In this document: piece by piece, positions 33,862 through 42,405 of the stretch
Layout: every line of letters begins with the position of its first letter
Numbering within the stretch: the first letter of the stretch is position 1
NCBI RefSeq assembly: GCF_016865485.1
Contig: NZ_AP024452.1
Coordinates: 5,726,501 to 5,790,500, forward strand
DNA: 64,000 bases
Reading direction: 5' to 3'
DNA from: Luteitalea sp. TBR-22
GTDB taxonomy: Bacteria > Acidobacteriota > Vicinamibacteria > Vicinamibacterales > Vicinamibacteraceae
Notes under the pieces: generated by a model
What the model was told of the DNA's origin: nothing
Database searches by the model: none
Seen by the model: only the letters and a program-made list of their open reading frames with translations
Position numbers and translations under genes: made by a program

Positions 33862-33869
33862 GTGGAATC

Positions 33870-35120
33870 ATGCGCATTCGCTTTGCCGTCCTCGCGGCGC
33901 TGTGTGTCCTGGTCACGGCAGCCGCGCGCCCGTCACTGCGGGCCGCGCAGGACCAGCCGTTGGTGGTCGTCAAGATCGTCGGCGATGACCACAAGCTGCT
34001 GCTCGACGGCGACGGCCGCGTGTTCGGCTGGGGCGACTTCCGCAAGGGACAACTCGGCCCGACTGGCGGCACCACGCGCCTCGGACCCGGCTATGGTCTC
34101 CCGGTGGCGATCGCCCTGCCGGAGCGCGCCATCGACATCGCCACCGCCAGCGACACGTCGTACGCCGTCCTCGCGAGCGGCATCGTTGTCGCGTGGGGCG
34201 CCGGGGCCAACGGCGAACTCGGCAACGGCACCATACGCGGGCTCGACGCCTCGAAGCCGTGGGAGAACGGACAACCTGCCCCGACGCGGGTCGGCGCGCT
34301 CACCGAGGTCATCGCCATCGTCGCGGGAGGCGCGAACGCGCTCGCCCTGCACGCCAACGGTACGGTCTCGGCGTGGGGATCGCGGGCCAACGGCCTCATC
34401 GGTGACGGGCGCGGACGCAAGACGCACGCCGATCCCCCTGCGCCGAGCGCGAGCACCCCGGTGCGGGTGCCGGGGGCCACCGACGTGGTCCAGGTGGCGA
34501 CGCACGGATCGCATGCGGTGGCGCTTGGCAAGGACGGACGCGTGCTGGCGTGGGGATCGAACGCCTCCGGTGCGCTCGGACGCGAGCCGCGTCAGGAGAT
34601 CGCCATCGATGCGGTCGGCGAGGTCCCCGGCCTCGGCGACGTGACGGCGGTGGCCACCGGCACCGGCGTGTCGATGGCCGTCAGGCGAGACGGCACGGTG
34701 TGGGTGTGGGGCGCCAACGTCCAGGGGCTCTTCGGCAACGGCGACCGGACGGACCCGCCGGGCGTCGGCTACGGCTACGAACTGACGCCCCGTCGCGTGC
34801 CCGGCGTGTCCAACGTGGTGGCGCTGTCGGTCGGCCTCACCGGCCGCCACGCGCTCGCGCTCCTGAAGGACGGCACGCTCCGCGGCTGGGGGAACACCGA
34901 CTGGGGCCAGATCGGCGCGGGGGTGTCTGGCGATTTCCAGCTGACGCCGGTCACGCCGAAGATCACCGGCGTCGTCCGCGTGCTGGCCGCCGGCAACAAC
35001 TCGTTCGCCGTGCGCACCGACGGGACCCTCTGGGGGTGGGGCGCAGGTGGCCGGACCGAGCACCCGTTCAAGACCAACGTGAAGCTTCCGCAGCGCGTCG
35101 ATCTGGCCCTGCCACGTTGA
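33870..35120 (+). CDS. Exported RCC1-repeat beta-propeller protein
   Basis: A 416-residue exported protein. Signal peptide about 1-26. Seven or so RCC1-type repeats follow, each with a VxAWGxNxxGxLGxG core: GRVFGWGDFRKGQLG, IVVAWGAGANGELGNG, TVSAWGSRANGLIGDG, RVLAWGSNASGALG, TVWVWGANVQGLFGNG, TLRGWGNTDWGQIGAG and TLWGWGAGG. In eukaryotes the fold serves as a Ran exchange factor; secreted bacterial copies are generally of unknown function and probably bind proteins or glycans. Two repeats contain N-x-S/T (GSNASG, AGNNSF is not one), so glycosylation is possible but unproven. It is followed by a convergent cytochrome gene 13 bp away. Confidence 0.85.
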   Translation: MRIRFAVLAALCVLVTAAARPSLRAAQDQPLVVVKIVGDDHKLLLDGDGRVFGWGDFRKGQLGPTGGTTRLGPGYGLPVAIALPERAIDIATASDTSYAVLASGIVVAWGAGANGELGNGTIRGLDASKPWENGQPAPTRVGALTEVIAIVAGGANALALHANGTVSAWGSRANGLIGDGRGRKTHADPPAPSASTPVRVPGATDVVQVATHGSHAVALGKDGRVLAWGSNASGALGREPRQEIAIDAVGEVPGLGDVTAVATGTGVSMAVRRDGTVWVWGANVQGLFGNGDRTDPPGVGYGYELTPRRVPGVSNVVALSVGLTGRHALALLKDGTLRGWGNTDWGQIGAGVSGDFQLTPVTPKITGVVRVLAAGNNSFAVRTDGTLWGWGAGGRTEHPFKTNVKLPQRVDLALPR

Positions 35121-35133
35121 CCCTGCGGCACCC

Positions 35134-36096
35134 TCAATGGTTCCCCTTCTCGACCGGAGGGAGTGTCTGCAGGAAGGCCCACACGGCCTTCAGTTCGGTC
35201 TCGCCCATCTGGCCGAGTTGCCGCCACGGCATCTGCGGCTTGATCTCGGTGCCGTCCTTGCGGCGGCCCTGCTGCATGGCCCGCAGGAAATCGGCCTCCG
35301 TCCAGCCCTTCAGGCCGGTCTCGTGCATCGTGAGGTTGGCCACGACCGGCATGCCGGGGTCGCCGGCGATGGCCCCGCCCGAGAAGCGGGGACCATGGCA
35401 GCCCGTGCACACCTGGGCGATGTGCTGGCCAAGCTCCTTCGAGGCAGCCAAGGGCGGTGGCTCGGCGGCATGCGACGCCTGGTGGTCGATGGTGTAGGTC
35501 ACCAGGGTCGCATCGCGATCGGTCGCCAGCAGGAACGAGAACAATGGCCCGAGTCGTACCGGTGGCATCTGGCGGTCCACCGGCGGCAGGCTGCGGATGT
35601 ACGCCACGATGTCGGACAACTCGTGGTCCGACATGGCGCGGAACTCGGTGACCGGCATCGACGAGGTCTTGCCGGAGTGGCGAATCCCGTGTCGCACCGC
35701 GCGATCCCAGTCGAGCGCGGTGAATCCCTGCGTGACGCTGCCCGGCCCGGTCGTCAGGTTCGGCGCGGCCCATACGCCGATGAAGGGACTGGAGATCACG
35801 GTGCTGCCCCCGAGGTCCCGTCCGTGACACGAGTTGCAGCTGTACCGCGTCTCCACCAGGTGTTTGCCGCGTCCGACCGCCCGCGCGAGCGCCTCGACTG
35901 CCGGATCGGCCCCCGGCGCCAGCGTCGACGCGTCAGCCGCCGAGAGCGGGAACGGGATGGCGAAGGTCGCGTCGTGCGTGGTCCACGTGTGCTCGTAGTA
36001 GTTGGAGGCGGTCAGGTACGCCCACGTCAGGACACCCACGCCGAGGGCCACGAGGATGCCCACGACGATTCCCACAATCCTCAGCCATTTCCGCAA
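35134..36096 (-). CDS. Membrane-anchored dihaem c-type cytochrome
   Basis: A 320-residue protein with an N-terminal membrane anchor (about 7-28, IVGIVVGILVALGVGVLTW) and two class I cytochrome c domains. Haem sites are CNSCH (about 87-91) and CTGCH (about 232-236); axial Met candidates are in SSMPVTEF of the first domain and PQMPWRQL in the second. Family members carry electrons between periplasmic dehydrogenases and the respiratory chain. No dehydrogenase partner is adjacent; it lies between a ThuA gene and an RCC1 gene. No specific regulator or promoter is evident. Confidence 0.87.
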   Translation of the reverse strand: MRKWLRIVGIVVGILVALGVGVLTWAYLTASNYYEHTWTTHDATFAIPFPLSAADASTLAPGADPAVEALARAVGRGKHLVETRYSCNSCHGRDLGGSTVISSPFIGVWAAPNLTTGPGSVTQGFTALDWDRAVRHGIRHSGKTSSMPVTEFRAMSDHELSDIVAYIRSLPPVDRQMPPVRLGPLFSFLLATDRDATLVTYTIDHQASHAAEPPPLAASKELGQHIAQVCTGCHGPRFSGGAIAGDPGMPVVANLTMHETGLKGWTEADFLRAMQQGRRKDGTEIKPQMPWRQLGQMGETELKAVWAFLQTLPPVEKGNH

Positions 36097-36204
36097 CGCG
36101 TCACTCCAGGTCTGTGGTGACGGGTCTCCTTCCCGCCCCCCACCATCAACGGTGAGTGACGCCCAAAGCGCACAGCCTCATGCGTGACCAGGACGTGCCG
36201 ACGG

Positions 36205-37233
36205 TCAGGGGCGGGCCGGGATCGGGCTGTCCCAGCCCGCCATGTCGGCGGGCTTGATGCCCTTCACGAACCCGTCGAACGCGAACGTCGTGGGCGTGAA
36301 CGGCCCGACGAACGCGATCGGGCCGTCAGGGCGGATGGCGGCCTCGAGCCCGACGGCCCACAGCGTGGCGTTGACGGCCATGCGCCTGAAGCCTGTGTTC
36401 AGCAGATCTTCCGACGCGCCGTGGGTGGTGGTGAACACGCGGCCCGGCTTCCCCCCGGCGAGCGCGTAGGTCCGGTACCACGCGACCGGCATCTCCTTCT
36501 TGTCGGCCGCCGGTGACGCGTCGGGCGTCATGCCGTCGAGGATGCGCCCGCGTGCGAGGACATGACTGCCGGCGATCGGGTCGGCCGTGTACCCGCCCGA
36601 CTGCACCCACACGTCGGAGACGCCACGCAGGATCGGGTGCGACGCCTCGCCGGGCTCGAGCACGAGCCTCGAGCTCTGCGCGTGATTCTTCCCGTAGTGG
36701 GACACCCACGTCTCACCGAGCACCTGCCGCCCGAACCCGCCCGCGAAGTCGGCAGACGGGTTGTTCCACGTGTACGCCCTGAACTTCGCGTCGGGCCGCT
36801 TGATCTGGAAGGCGTGCGTGGCCGTGCGGTACCCAACCACGGGGCCGCCACGCTGCAGGTAGTCGACGACGTGCTGCATCTGGGCGTCGGGGAAGTCCTG
36901 GAACCGCAGGGAGACCACCATCAGGTCGGCCGTGTCCAGCGCCTCGAGCCCCGCGATGTGCGAGCTGCCGGGCTCGATGAAGCCGGTCGATGGGTTCGTG
37001 GTGAACAAGACGCTGCAGGTGAACCCGTAATGCCTGGCGAGGATCCTGGCCAGTGCCGGCAGCGATTCCTCACTGCGGTACTCGTGGTCGCCGGCCAGCC
37101 AGACGATGTGCTTGCCGAGGCCAGGCCCCCGCTCGCCGCGGTAGACGACCAGGTGCGAGTTGTTCGCCTCCTGCCCCGCCACGGTGAGCGAGGCGAGAGC
37201 CGCCAGAAGGATCCCGGAGAGGAGGATGCGCAT
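36205..37233 (-). CDS. Exported ThuA-like domain protein
   Basis: A 342-residue exported protein with a signal peptide (about 1-20). The body is a ThuA (trehalose-utilisation) domain, a glutamine-amidotransferase-like fold: IVWLAGDHEYRSEESLPALA, DLMVVSLRFQDFPD, VVDYLQRGGPVVGYRTATHAF, SHYGKNHAQSS, HPILRGVSDVWV, PVAWYRTYALAGGKPGRVFTTTHGASEDLL and NATLWAVGLE. The typical nucleophilic Cys of amidotransferases is not present, as in other ThuA proteins. Proteins of this sort are common in Acidobacteria and Planctomycetes next to sugar-degradation genes; the activity is unknown. A TACGCT element lies 11 nt before the ATG. The 108-bp gap to the cytochrome gene shows nothing notable. Confidence 0.82.
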   Translation of the reverse strand: MRILLSGILLAALASLTVAGQEANNSHLVVYRGERGPGLGKHIVWLAGDHEYRSEESLPALARILARHYGFTCSVLFTTNPSTGFIEPGSSHIAGLEALDTADLMVVSLRFQDFPDAQMQHVVDYLQRGGPVVGYRTATHAFQIKRPDAKFRAYTWNNPSADFAGGFGRQVLGETWVSHYGKNHAQSSRLVLEPGEASHPILRGVSDVWVQSGGYTADPIAGSHVLARGRILDGMTPDASPAADKKEMPVAWYRTYALAGGKPGRVFTTTHGASEDLLNTGFRRMAVNATLWAVGLEAAIRPDGPIAFVGPFTPTTFAFDGFVKGIKPADMAGWDSPIPARP

Positions 37234-37244
37234 GTGAGGCGAGT

Positions 37245-37250
37245 AGCGTA
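37245..37250 (-). promoter_or_regulatory. Candidate -10 element TACGCT, near-leaderless type
   Basis: TACGCT on the minus strand ends 11 nt before the ATG at 37233. Confidence 0.3.
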
Positions 37251-37270
37251 CACCGCTGGTCGCGCGCCGC

Positions 37271-38533
37271 TCACCAGGCGATCGCCGCAGCGGTGGCGAC
37301 GGCCATCGCCATCAGGACGCCGCCGACGAGCAGGCGGAACGAGGCGCGTCCGAAGACGACGGCGAGCGCCGCCTTCAGCAGGGTGTTGGCGAGCACGCCG
37401 ATGGCAATCGCCCGCGCCGCGGTCTCGAGCGACAGCGCGCGGGCGACGTCGCGGGCCATCGAGAGCGTCAGCGCGTCGACGTCGGTCAATCCGAGCACGG
37501 CTGCGCTGGTGTACACGCCGGTCGCCCCCTGCGAGACGCGGGCCACGTGCACGAGCATCAGCACCACCTGGAACAGCACCGCCATCTGCAGCGCCGCCCA
37601 GAGCTGCAGCGGGTTGTCGTCGCCGGCAGGCGCGGGGTCGCCCGCGTGCCGGCGCGCCTGCCACGCACCGACGGCGCTCGCTAGGAGGGCCACGACGGCG
37701 GCCGGCGCCAGGTAGGGCACGAGCACCGGGACGAGCGCCGCATTCAGCACCGCCGTTGCGGCGAGCACGCGCGGATAGAGCACGGCGTTGGCAGCGATCG
37801 CGCCGAAGGCCAGCGGCCTGGCCAGGCCCGGCGTGGACGTACTGAGCCGGGCGTACGTCCAGGTCACGTTGGTCGACGACAGCAGGCCGCCGGCGACCCC
37901 GCCAATCAGGTAGCCCTGCCCCGTCCCGACCGCCTTTCGCAGGAGGTGGCCGAGGAAGCTCAGTCCCGAGAAGAACAGGACGAGGGCCCACACCTCGCGC
38001 GGGCGCACGCCGCCGAACGGCCCGAACGGCCCCTCCGGCAGCAGCGGCAGCACCACGAGGGCCATCACCGCGAACCGCGCCGCCGCCCGCAGGTCCATGT
38101 CGGCGATGCGCCGCACCCACCCGTGGAGCCGTCGCTTCTCGACCAGCAGCAGGCAGGCGATCGCGACGATCGCGCTGGCCACCTGCACCTGCCCGAGCCC
38201 CGCGAGCACCCCGGCCGTGATCGCGACGAGCGCCGCGACCTCCGTCGTGCCGTCGACATCGGCAGCACTCGCCCGCACGTATCCGGCGACGATGAGCGCC
38301 ACCGCGCCGGCCAGGAGCAGCGCGGCAGGCCAGGTGGCGCCGCCCGACCACAACCAGCCGGCCAGGCCGGCCACCAGGCCGAGCAGCGTGAAGGTCCGGA
38401 TGCCGCCGAAATGCGCCTGCGGCCCCTCGGCATGCCCCGACCACTGCCGCTCGACACCAATCGCCGCGCCACCGAGTGCGGCAATCAGGACACGGACCAT
38501 GTCGGGCGACAGCACCCGGCGATTGTCCCTCAT
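37271..38533 (-). CDS. MgtC/SapB-DUF4010 membrane protein
   Basis: A 420-residue integral membrane protein with about twelve hydrophobic segments. The N-terminal part is MgtC/SapB-like (LIAALGGAAIGVERQW, HFGGIRTFTLLGLVAGLAG) and the C-terminal part is DUF4010 (RPREVWALVLFFSGLSFLG, GGVAGGLLSSTNVTWTYA, AVLGLTDVDALTLSM). The combination is common in Gram-negative bacteria, its transport role being unclear; MgtC itself modulates ATP synthase and magnesium homeostasis. ATG 38533 is taken as the start; a GTG a few codons later is possible. It is divergent from a kinase-fold gene 55 bp away. Confidence 0.82.
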   Translation of the reverse strand: MRDNRRVLSPDMVRVLIAALGGAAIGVERQWSGHAEGPQAHFGGIRTFTLLGLVAGLAGWLWSGGATWPAALLLAGAVALIVAGYVRASAADVDGTTEVAALVAITAGVLAGLGQVQVASAIVAIACLLLVEKRRLHGWVRRIADMDLRAAARFAVMALVVLPLLPEGPFGPFGGVRPREVWALVLFFSGLSFLGHLLRKAVGTGQGYLIGGVAGGLLSSTNVTWTYARLSTSTPGLARPLAFGAIAANAVLYPRVLAATAVLNAALVPVLVPYLAPAAVVALLASAVGAWQARRHAGDPAPAGDDNPLQLWAALQMAVLFQVVLMLVHVARVSQGATGVYTSAAVLGLTDVDALTLSMARDVARALSLETAARAIAIGVLANTLLKAALAVVFGRASFRLLVGGVLMAMAVATAAAIAW

Positions 38534-38588
38534 CGGGTCGACTGATCCACGGTGAGCTGCTTCCCGGTCATCTGCCGCGTACAGGGAC

Positions 38589-39515
38589 ATGACTCCCCTC
38601 GCCACCGGACGCCCGCTCGGCCGCGACCTGCTCCTGACCGGCCTCGCCCTCATCGTCACCGTCGCCGCGGCCGCCCAGCCGGTGCCGCCGGACGGGCGTG
38701 GCGCCACCGCCCTCGCGCCGGCCCCGGGCCCCGGAGCCAGCGCCACGGTGGTCGCCACGGGCGCGGGGCCGCGCGACGCCGCCACGCCCACCGATCCCGC
38801 GTCACGCGAAGCCTTCCTGCGCACGGCGCGGATCGCCGAGGTCCGCGGCGTCAAGGTCGGCGTGACCGGCACCCGGCGTGCCACGCTGCAGGACGACACG
38901 GTGACCCACGACGCCAGCATCCAGCTGATCGACCAGGCGCTGCCACGGTTCCAGTCGGCCTCGCGCATCGAGCTGAACTTCCGTGACTACTGGGGCTACA
39001 ACGTCGCGGCGTACCGGCTGGCCGTGCGGCTGGCGCTCGACAACGTGCCGGTCTCGGTCGCCCGCCGCTTCCGGGGCGAGCCAGCGGCGTTCACCTGGTG
39101 GGTCGACGAGGTGCTGATGGACGAGCGGACGCGGCAGGCCCGGCAGGTGGCGCCGCCAGACGGGGCGGACTGGAACGCCCAGATCCACGTCCAGCGGGTG
39201 TTCGACGAGCTGATCGCCAACACGGACCGCAACCAGGGGAACCTGCTGATCGACCGGCACTGGAAGCTGTGGCTCATCGATCACTCGCGGGCGTTCAGGC
39301 TGAACACCGGCCTGCGCACCCCCGCCACGATCCGTCGGTGCGACAGGGCGCTGCTCGCGGCCATGAAGGCGCTGACCCGCGAGGCGGTGGACGCGGAGCT
39401 GGGCGACGTGCTGACCGGGATGGAGCGGGACGCCCTGATGGCCCGGCGCGATGCGCTGATCGCGCACGTCGAGGCGCTCGGACCGGCCGCCCTGTACGAC
39501 CGCACGCGAGAGTGA
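38589..39515 (+). CDS. Exported kinase-fold protein (HipA/PI3K-like C-lobe), paralogue 1
   Basis: A 308-residue protein with a signal peptide (about 1-29) and an Ala/Pro-rich linker to about 70. The C-terminal half has a kinase-like catalytic core: FDELIANTDRNQGNLLID (Asp213, Asn218) and LWLIDHSRAF (Asp231), matching the D-x4-N and metal-binding Asp of PI3/4-kinase- and HipA-like folds. Upstream, VTHDASIQ, YWGYNVAAYRLA and WWVDEVLMDE form the probable N-lobe, in which I cannot identify the ATP-binding Lys. A paralogue lies at 43173 and the two flank a two-component system. It should be exported, so a periplasmic phosphotransferase like the Fam20 group is conceivable but speculative; the family name is not known to me. 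Confidence 0.7.
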   Translation: MTPLATGRPLGRDLLLTGLALIVTVAAAAQPVPPDGRGATALAPAPGPGASATVVATGAGPRDAATPTDPASREAFLRTARIAEVRGVKVGVTGTRRATLQDDTVTHDASIQLIDQALPRFQSASRIELNFRDYWGYNVAAYRLAVRLALDNVPVSVARRFRGEPAAFTWWVDEVLMDERTRQARQVAPPDGADWNAQIHVQRVFDELIANTDRNQGNLLIDRHWKLWLIDHSRAFRLNTGLRTPATIRRCDRALLAAMKALTREAVDAELGDVLTGMERDALMARRDALIAHVEALGPAALYDRTRE

Positions 39516-39540
39516 CACGTCGCCGATCGCGATCGGCCCT

Positions 39541-39596
39541 TCGGCGTTCGGCGTTCGGCGTTCGGCGTTGAACGTCAAACGTCACCCGTCAACCGT
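39541..39596. repeat. Heptanucleotide tandem repeat, units TCGGCGT then CAAACGT
   Basis: Eight 7-bp units in constant register: four TCGGCGT, then TGAACGT, CAAACGT, CACCCGT, CAACCGT. The unit sequence changes but the phase does not. Confidence 0.85.
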
Positions 39597-39633
39597 TATG
39601 TTCCTCCCCCGGTGCTACACTGCCGCCGAACTG

Positions 39634-41106
39634 ATGAGTCCAGTCGATGTGCTGCTGTGGGCGACGGCTTCGGCGTGCCTCACGCTGGCGCTGGTGCACC
39701 TGCGCATCTGGTTCGGCGAGCGGGACCGCCTCAGTCACCTCGGCTTCGCCATCGTCGCGGTCGGCGTCGCGGGCTTCGCGCTGTCCGAGCTCCGCATGAT
39801 GCACGCCGCCACGGCCGACCGATTCGGCATGGCGCTGCGGCTGGTGCACGTCCCGATCTTCGTGATGGTGGTCGGCATCATCCTGTTCGTCAGCGATCTC
39901 TTCCGCACCGCCCGTCCCTGGCTCGCGCACGTGGCGTGGGTGAGCAACCTCGCGACGCTGGTGGTGCTCGGCTCGAGCCCCTACGGCGACTACGAGCGCA
40001 TCGATGCCATCGAGCGGGTGCGCTTCCTGGGCGCCGACGCGGCGCTGGTCACGGGGCCGACCAGCCCCTGGCACTGGGTCGGCCAGGCCGGGTTCGCGAT
40101 GCTCACGCTCTTCGTGCTCGACGCGGCCCGGCCGCTGTGGCGGTCCGGCGATGCCCGCCTGCGCCGGCGGGCGCTCCTCATCGGCGGCACGCTGACGACC
40201 TTCGTGGTGTTTGCCGCGGGCGAGGCCGCCCTCAACTTCGGTGGCGTGATGCGCAACCCGTTGATGTCGGCGCCCTTCTTCCTCCCGGTCCTGATGGCGA
40301 TGGGATTCGAGTTGAGCGACGACGTGCTGCGGGCGTCGCGGTTGACGCGCGCGCTACAGGACAGCGAGGCGTCCTTGCGCCAGAGCGAAGCGCGCATGCG
40401 CGACGTCGCCTCCGAGGCGCAGCGCCTCAGCGGACGCTTGATCCACGCGCAGGAAGAGGAGCGCAGCCGCATCGCGCGCGAGCTGCACGACGACCTGTCG
40501 CAGCGCCTCGGCGTGATGTCGCTGCAGCTCGAGCTGCTCCGCCGCAGCTCCGACGAGGCGACACGCGACGAGCAGGTGGCGCGCCTGGCCACCGACATCC
40601 GGGGCATCGCCACCGAGGTCCACACGCTGTCGCACCGCCTGCACCCGGCCAAGCTCGATCAGCTCGGCCTGGCGACGGCCGCTCGCGCCTGGTGCCGCGA
40701 CATCGGCGCCGAGGGGGGACGCCTGATCGAGGTCAGCACGACCGGCGTGCCGGCCGAGGTCGCGCCCGACACGGCGCTGTGCCTGTATCGCATCCTGCAG
40801 GAGACCACCCGCAATGCGACGCGCCACAGCGGCGCCACCAGCGTCGACGTCGTGCTCTCGCAGCAGGCCGGCCAGTTGTGCCTGGTCGTGCGCGACGACG
40901 GGCACGGGTTCGACGTCGGGCAGGCCCAGCGCGCCGGCGGCCTCGGACTGGTGAGCATGCGCGAGCGGGTCCGGTCGCTCGGCGGCACGCTCGCCATCCA
41001 CTCGGCGCCCGGCGAGGGGACCCGCGTGGAGGCGCGGGTGCCACTCGCCCTGCGCCACGACGACGCGGACGGCAGCCCGGAGGTGGCCACGCATGCGTCC
41101 ACGTAG
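39634..41106 (+). CDS. Membrane sensor histidine kinase, NarL/DegS (HisKA_3) type
   Basis: A 490-residue histidine kinase. About seven hydrophobic segments fill residues 1-230 (a 7TM-type sensor input); a coiled linker follows (LRQSEARMRDVASEAQ). HisKA_3 has the phospho-acceptor in ARELHDDLSQRL (His285), then SHRLHPAKLDQLGL. The HATPase_c domain has RILQETTRNATRHSGA (N box), VRDDGHGFD (G1) and GLGLVSMRERV (G2). The start at 39634 is preferred to ATG 39598 because TACACT at 39616-39621 looks like the promoter. The 3' end overlaps the response-regulator gene by 14 nt. The signal is unknown. Confidence 0.88.
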   Translation: MSPVDVLLWATASACLTLALVHLRIWFGERDRLSHLGFAIVAVGVAGFALSELRMMHAATADRFGMALRLVHVPIFVMVVGIILFVSDLFRTARPWLAHVAWVSNLATLVVLGSSPYGDYERIDAIERVRFLGADAALVTGPTSPWHWVGQAGFAMLTLFVLDAARPLWRSGDARLRRRALLIGGTLTTFVVFAAGEAALNFGGVMRNPLMSAPFFLPVLMAMGFELSDDVLRASRLTRALQDSEASLRQSEARMRDVASEAQRLSGRLIHAQEEERSRIARELHDDLSQRLGVMSLQLELLRRSSDEATRDEQVARLATDIRGIATEVHTLSHRLHPAKLDQLGLATAARAWCRDIGAEGGRLIEVSTTGVPAEVAPDTALCLYRILQETTRNATRHSGATSVDVVLSQQAGQLCLVVRDDGHGFDVGQAQRAGGLGLVSMRERVRSLGGTLAIHSAPGEGTRVEARVPLALRHDDADGSPEVATHAST

Positions 41107-41746
41107 GTTCCGGATCCTCCTGGCCGACGACCATCCGATCCTGGCCGAATCGTTGCGCGTGCTATTGTCGCAGCATTACGAGGTGGTGGGCAGCGTCACA
41201 GACGGGCACGCGCTCCTGAAGGCGGCCGAGGAGATGCAGCCGGACATCATCGTGTCCGACATCGCCATGCCGGGCCTCAACGGGCTGGATGCCGCGACCC
41301 GCCTCCGCCAGAAGCTCCCGCGGGTGCGCCTGCTCTTCCTGACGATGACCCTCGACCAGGACGTCGCCGCCGAGGCGATCAGGCGCGGCGCCGACGCGTA
41401 CGTGGTGAAGTCGGCGCCGGTCTCGGAGCTCTTCGAGGCCATCGGGCAGGTGCTCGACGGACGGCCCTACATCACGCCGGCCATCACCGAGGAGCCGGCC
41501 GGCGTGTTCATCGAGCGGGCCCAGAAGGCCGTGCGGTCGACGCTCACCGTGCGCCAGCGCGAGGTCCTGCAACTGCTGGCCGAGGGGCGGTCGATGAAGG
41601 AGGCCGCAGCGGTGCTCGACCTGACGCCACGCACCATCGCGTTCCACAAGTACTCGATGATGGAGCAGCTTGGCGTCAAGACGACCGCCGCCCTCATCCA
41701 GCACGCGGTCGCCCTCGGCCTCGTGACCCCGGGCTCCCGGGCCTGA
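41093..41746 (+). CDS. NarL/FixJ family response regulator
   Basis: A 217-residue response regulator. The receiver domain (about 6-120) has the acidic pair Asp12-Asp13, the phospho-acceptor Asp56 in VSDIAMPG and Lys in YVVKSAP. The LuxR-type HTH domain covers about 150-210 (LTVRQREVLQLLAEGRSMKEAAAVL, TPRTIAFHKYSMMEQLG). It is the cognate partner of the overlapping histidine kinase gene and will act as a transcription factor. The target genes are unknown; the exported kinase-fold paralogues on each side are candidates. Confidence 0.9.
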   Translation: MRPRRFRILLADDHPILAESLRVLLSQHYEVVGSVTDGHALLKAAEEMQPDIIVSDIAMPGLNGLDAATRLRQKLPRVRLLFLTMTLDQDVAAEAIRRGADAYVVKSAPVSELFEAIGQVLDGRPYITPAITEEPAGVFIERAQKAVRSTLTVRQREVLQLLAEGRSMKEAAAVLDLTPRTIAFHKYSMMEQLGVKTTAALIQHAVALGLVTPGSRA

Positions 41747-41854
41747 ACCACCCGCCGACCGCCACCGCGGCCCGACGCGAGACGTCCCGGGCGCACGTCG
41801 CCCTGTCAGTTCTTACAGTTCAGGCGCGGATGCCGCCGCCCTACGCTGCCCACC

Positions 41855-42247
41855 ATGCCCGCGCCACCGTTCCGCGTCGTCGTGGCCGACGACCATCCGC
41901 AGCTCGTCGAGTCGCTCCGCGCGCTGCTGGCGCCGGCCTACGACGTGGTCGCCACGGCGCACGACGGCCACGGCCTGCTGCGCGCGGCGCTCGAGCACCA
42001 CCCGGACCTGATCGTCGCCGACATCGCGATGCCGGGGCTCAACGGCCTCGACGCCGCCTCGCAGGTGAAGGCGCGGCTGCCGGGCGTGCGGCTGGTCTTC
42101 TTCACGATCGACGAGGACCGCGACACCGTGGCCGAGGCGTTGCGCCGTGGCGCCGACGCGTATGTCGTCAAGAGCGCCGGTGTCGGCGCCCTGATCGACG
42201 CCATGCGCGACGTCATGGCCGGCACTCGTCGCGTCAGCTGGAGCTGA
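41855..42247 (+). CDS. Orphan receiver-domain protein (paralogue of the adjacent response regulator)
   Basis: A 130-residue protein consisting only of a receiver domain. It is closely similar to the N-terminal half of the response regulator 110 bp upstream: the same ADDHP start, phospho-acceptor Asp56 in VADIAMPGLNGLDAAS and GADAYVVKSAG. The HTH is missing. It probably arose by partial duplication and may act as a phosphate sink or competitor for the same histidine kinase. It stops at a TGA (42245-42247), after which the same frame stays open for 43 codons. Confidence 0.85.
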   Translation: MPAPPFRVVVADDHPQLVESLRALLAPAYDVVATAHDGHGLLRAALEHHPDLIVADIAMPGLNGLDAASQVKARLPGVRLVFFTIDEDRDTVAEALRRGADAYVVKSAGVGALIDAMRDVMAGTRRVSWS

Positions 42248-42379
42248 CGGGTCAACGCGCCTGCCTGTGTCGAGAACGGGCGCGGCCTGGCCACCGCCGG
42301 CGGGATCGCGGTGCCGACCACCTACGAGGTCACCCACTACGGTCCCGTCTTCGCCGGGACCTTCCACTGGGGCCGCTGA
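42248..42379 (+). pseudogene. In-frame coding-like extension after the receiver stop (possible gene remnant)
   Basis: The reading frame of the receiver gene continues for 43 codons after its TGA and ends at TGA 42377-42379. The encoded tail ends in THYGPVFAGTFHWGR and looks like beta-strand coding sequence rather than noise, but no start codon or ribosome site belongs to it. It could be the 3' remnant of a lost gene (including a lost HTH replacement) or a rare read-through tail. Support is weak. Confidence 0.2.
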
Positions 42380-42405
42380 GGCCCGAGTCGCCAAAGGACG
42401 ACACC

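Noticed and set aside
39598-39633. Earlier start (ATG 39598) for the histidine kinase
   Set aside because: It would place the TACACT element inside the gene and adds 12 residues outside the first membrane helix.
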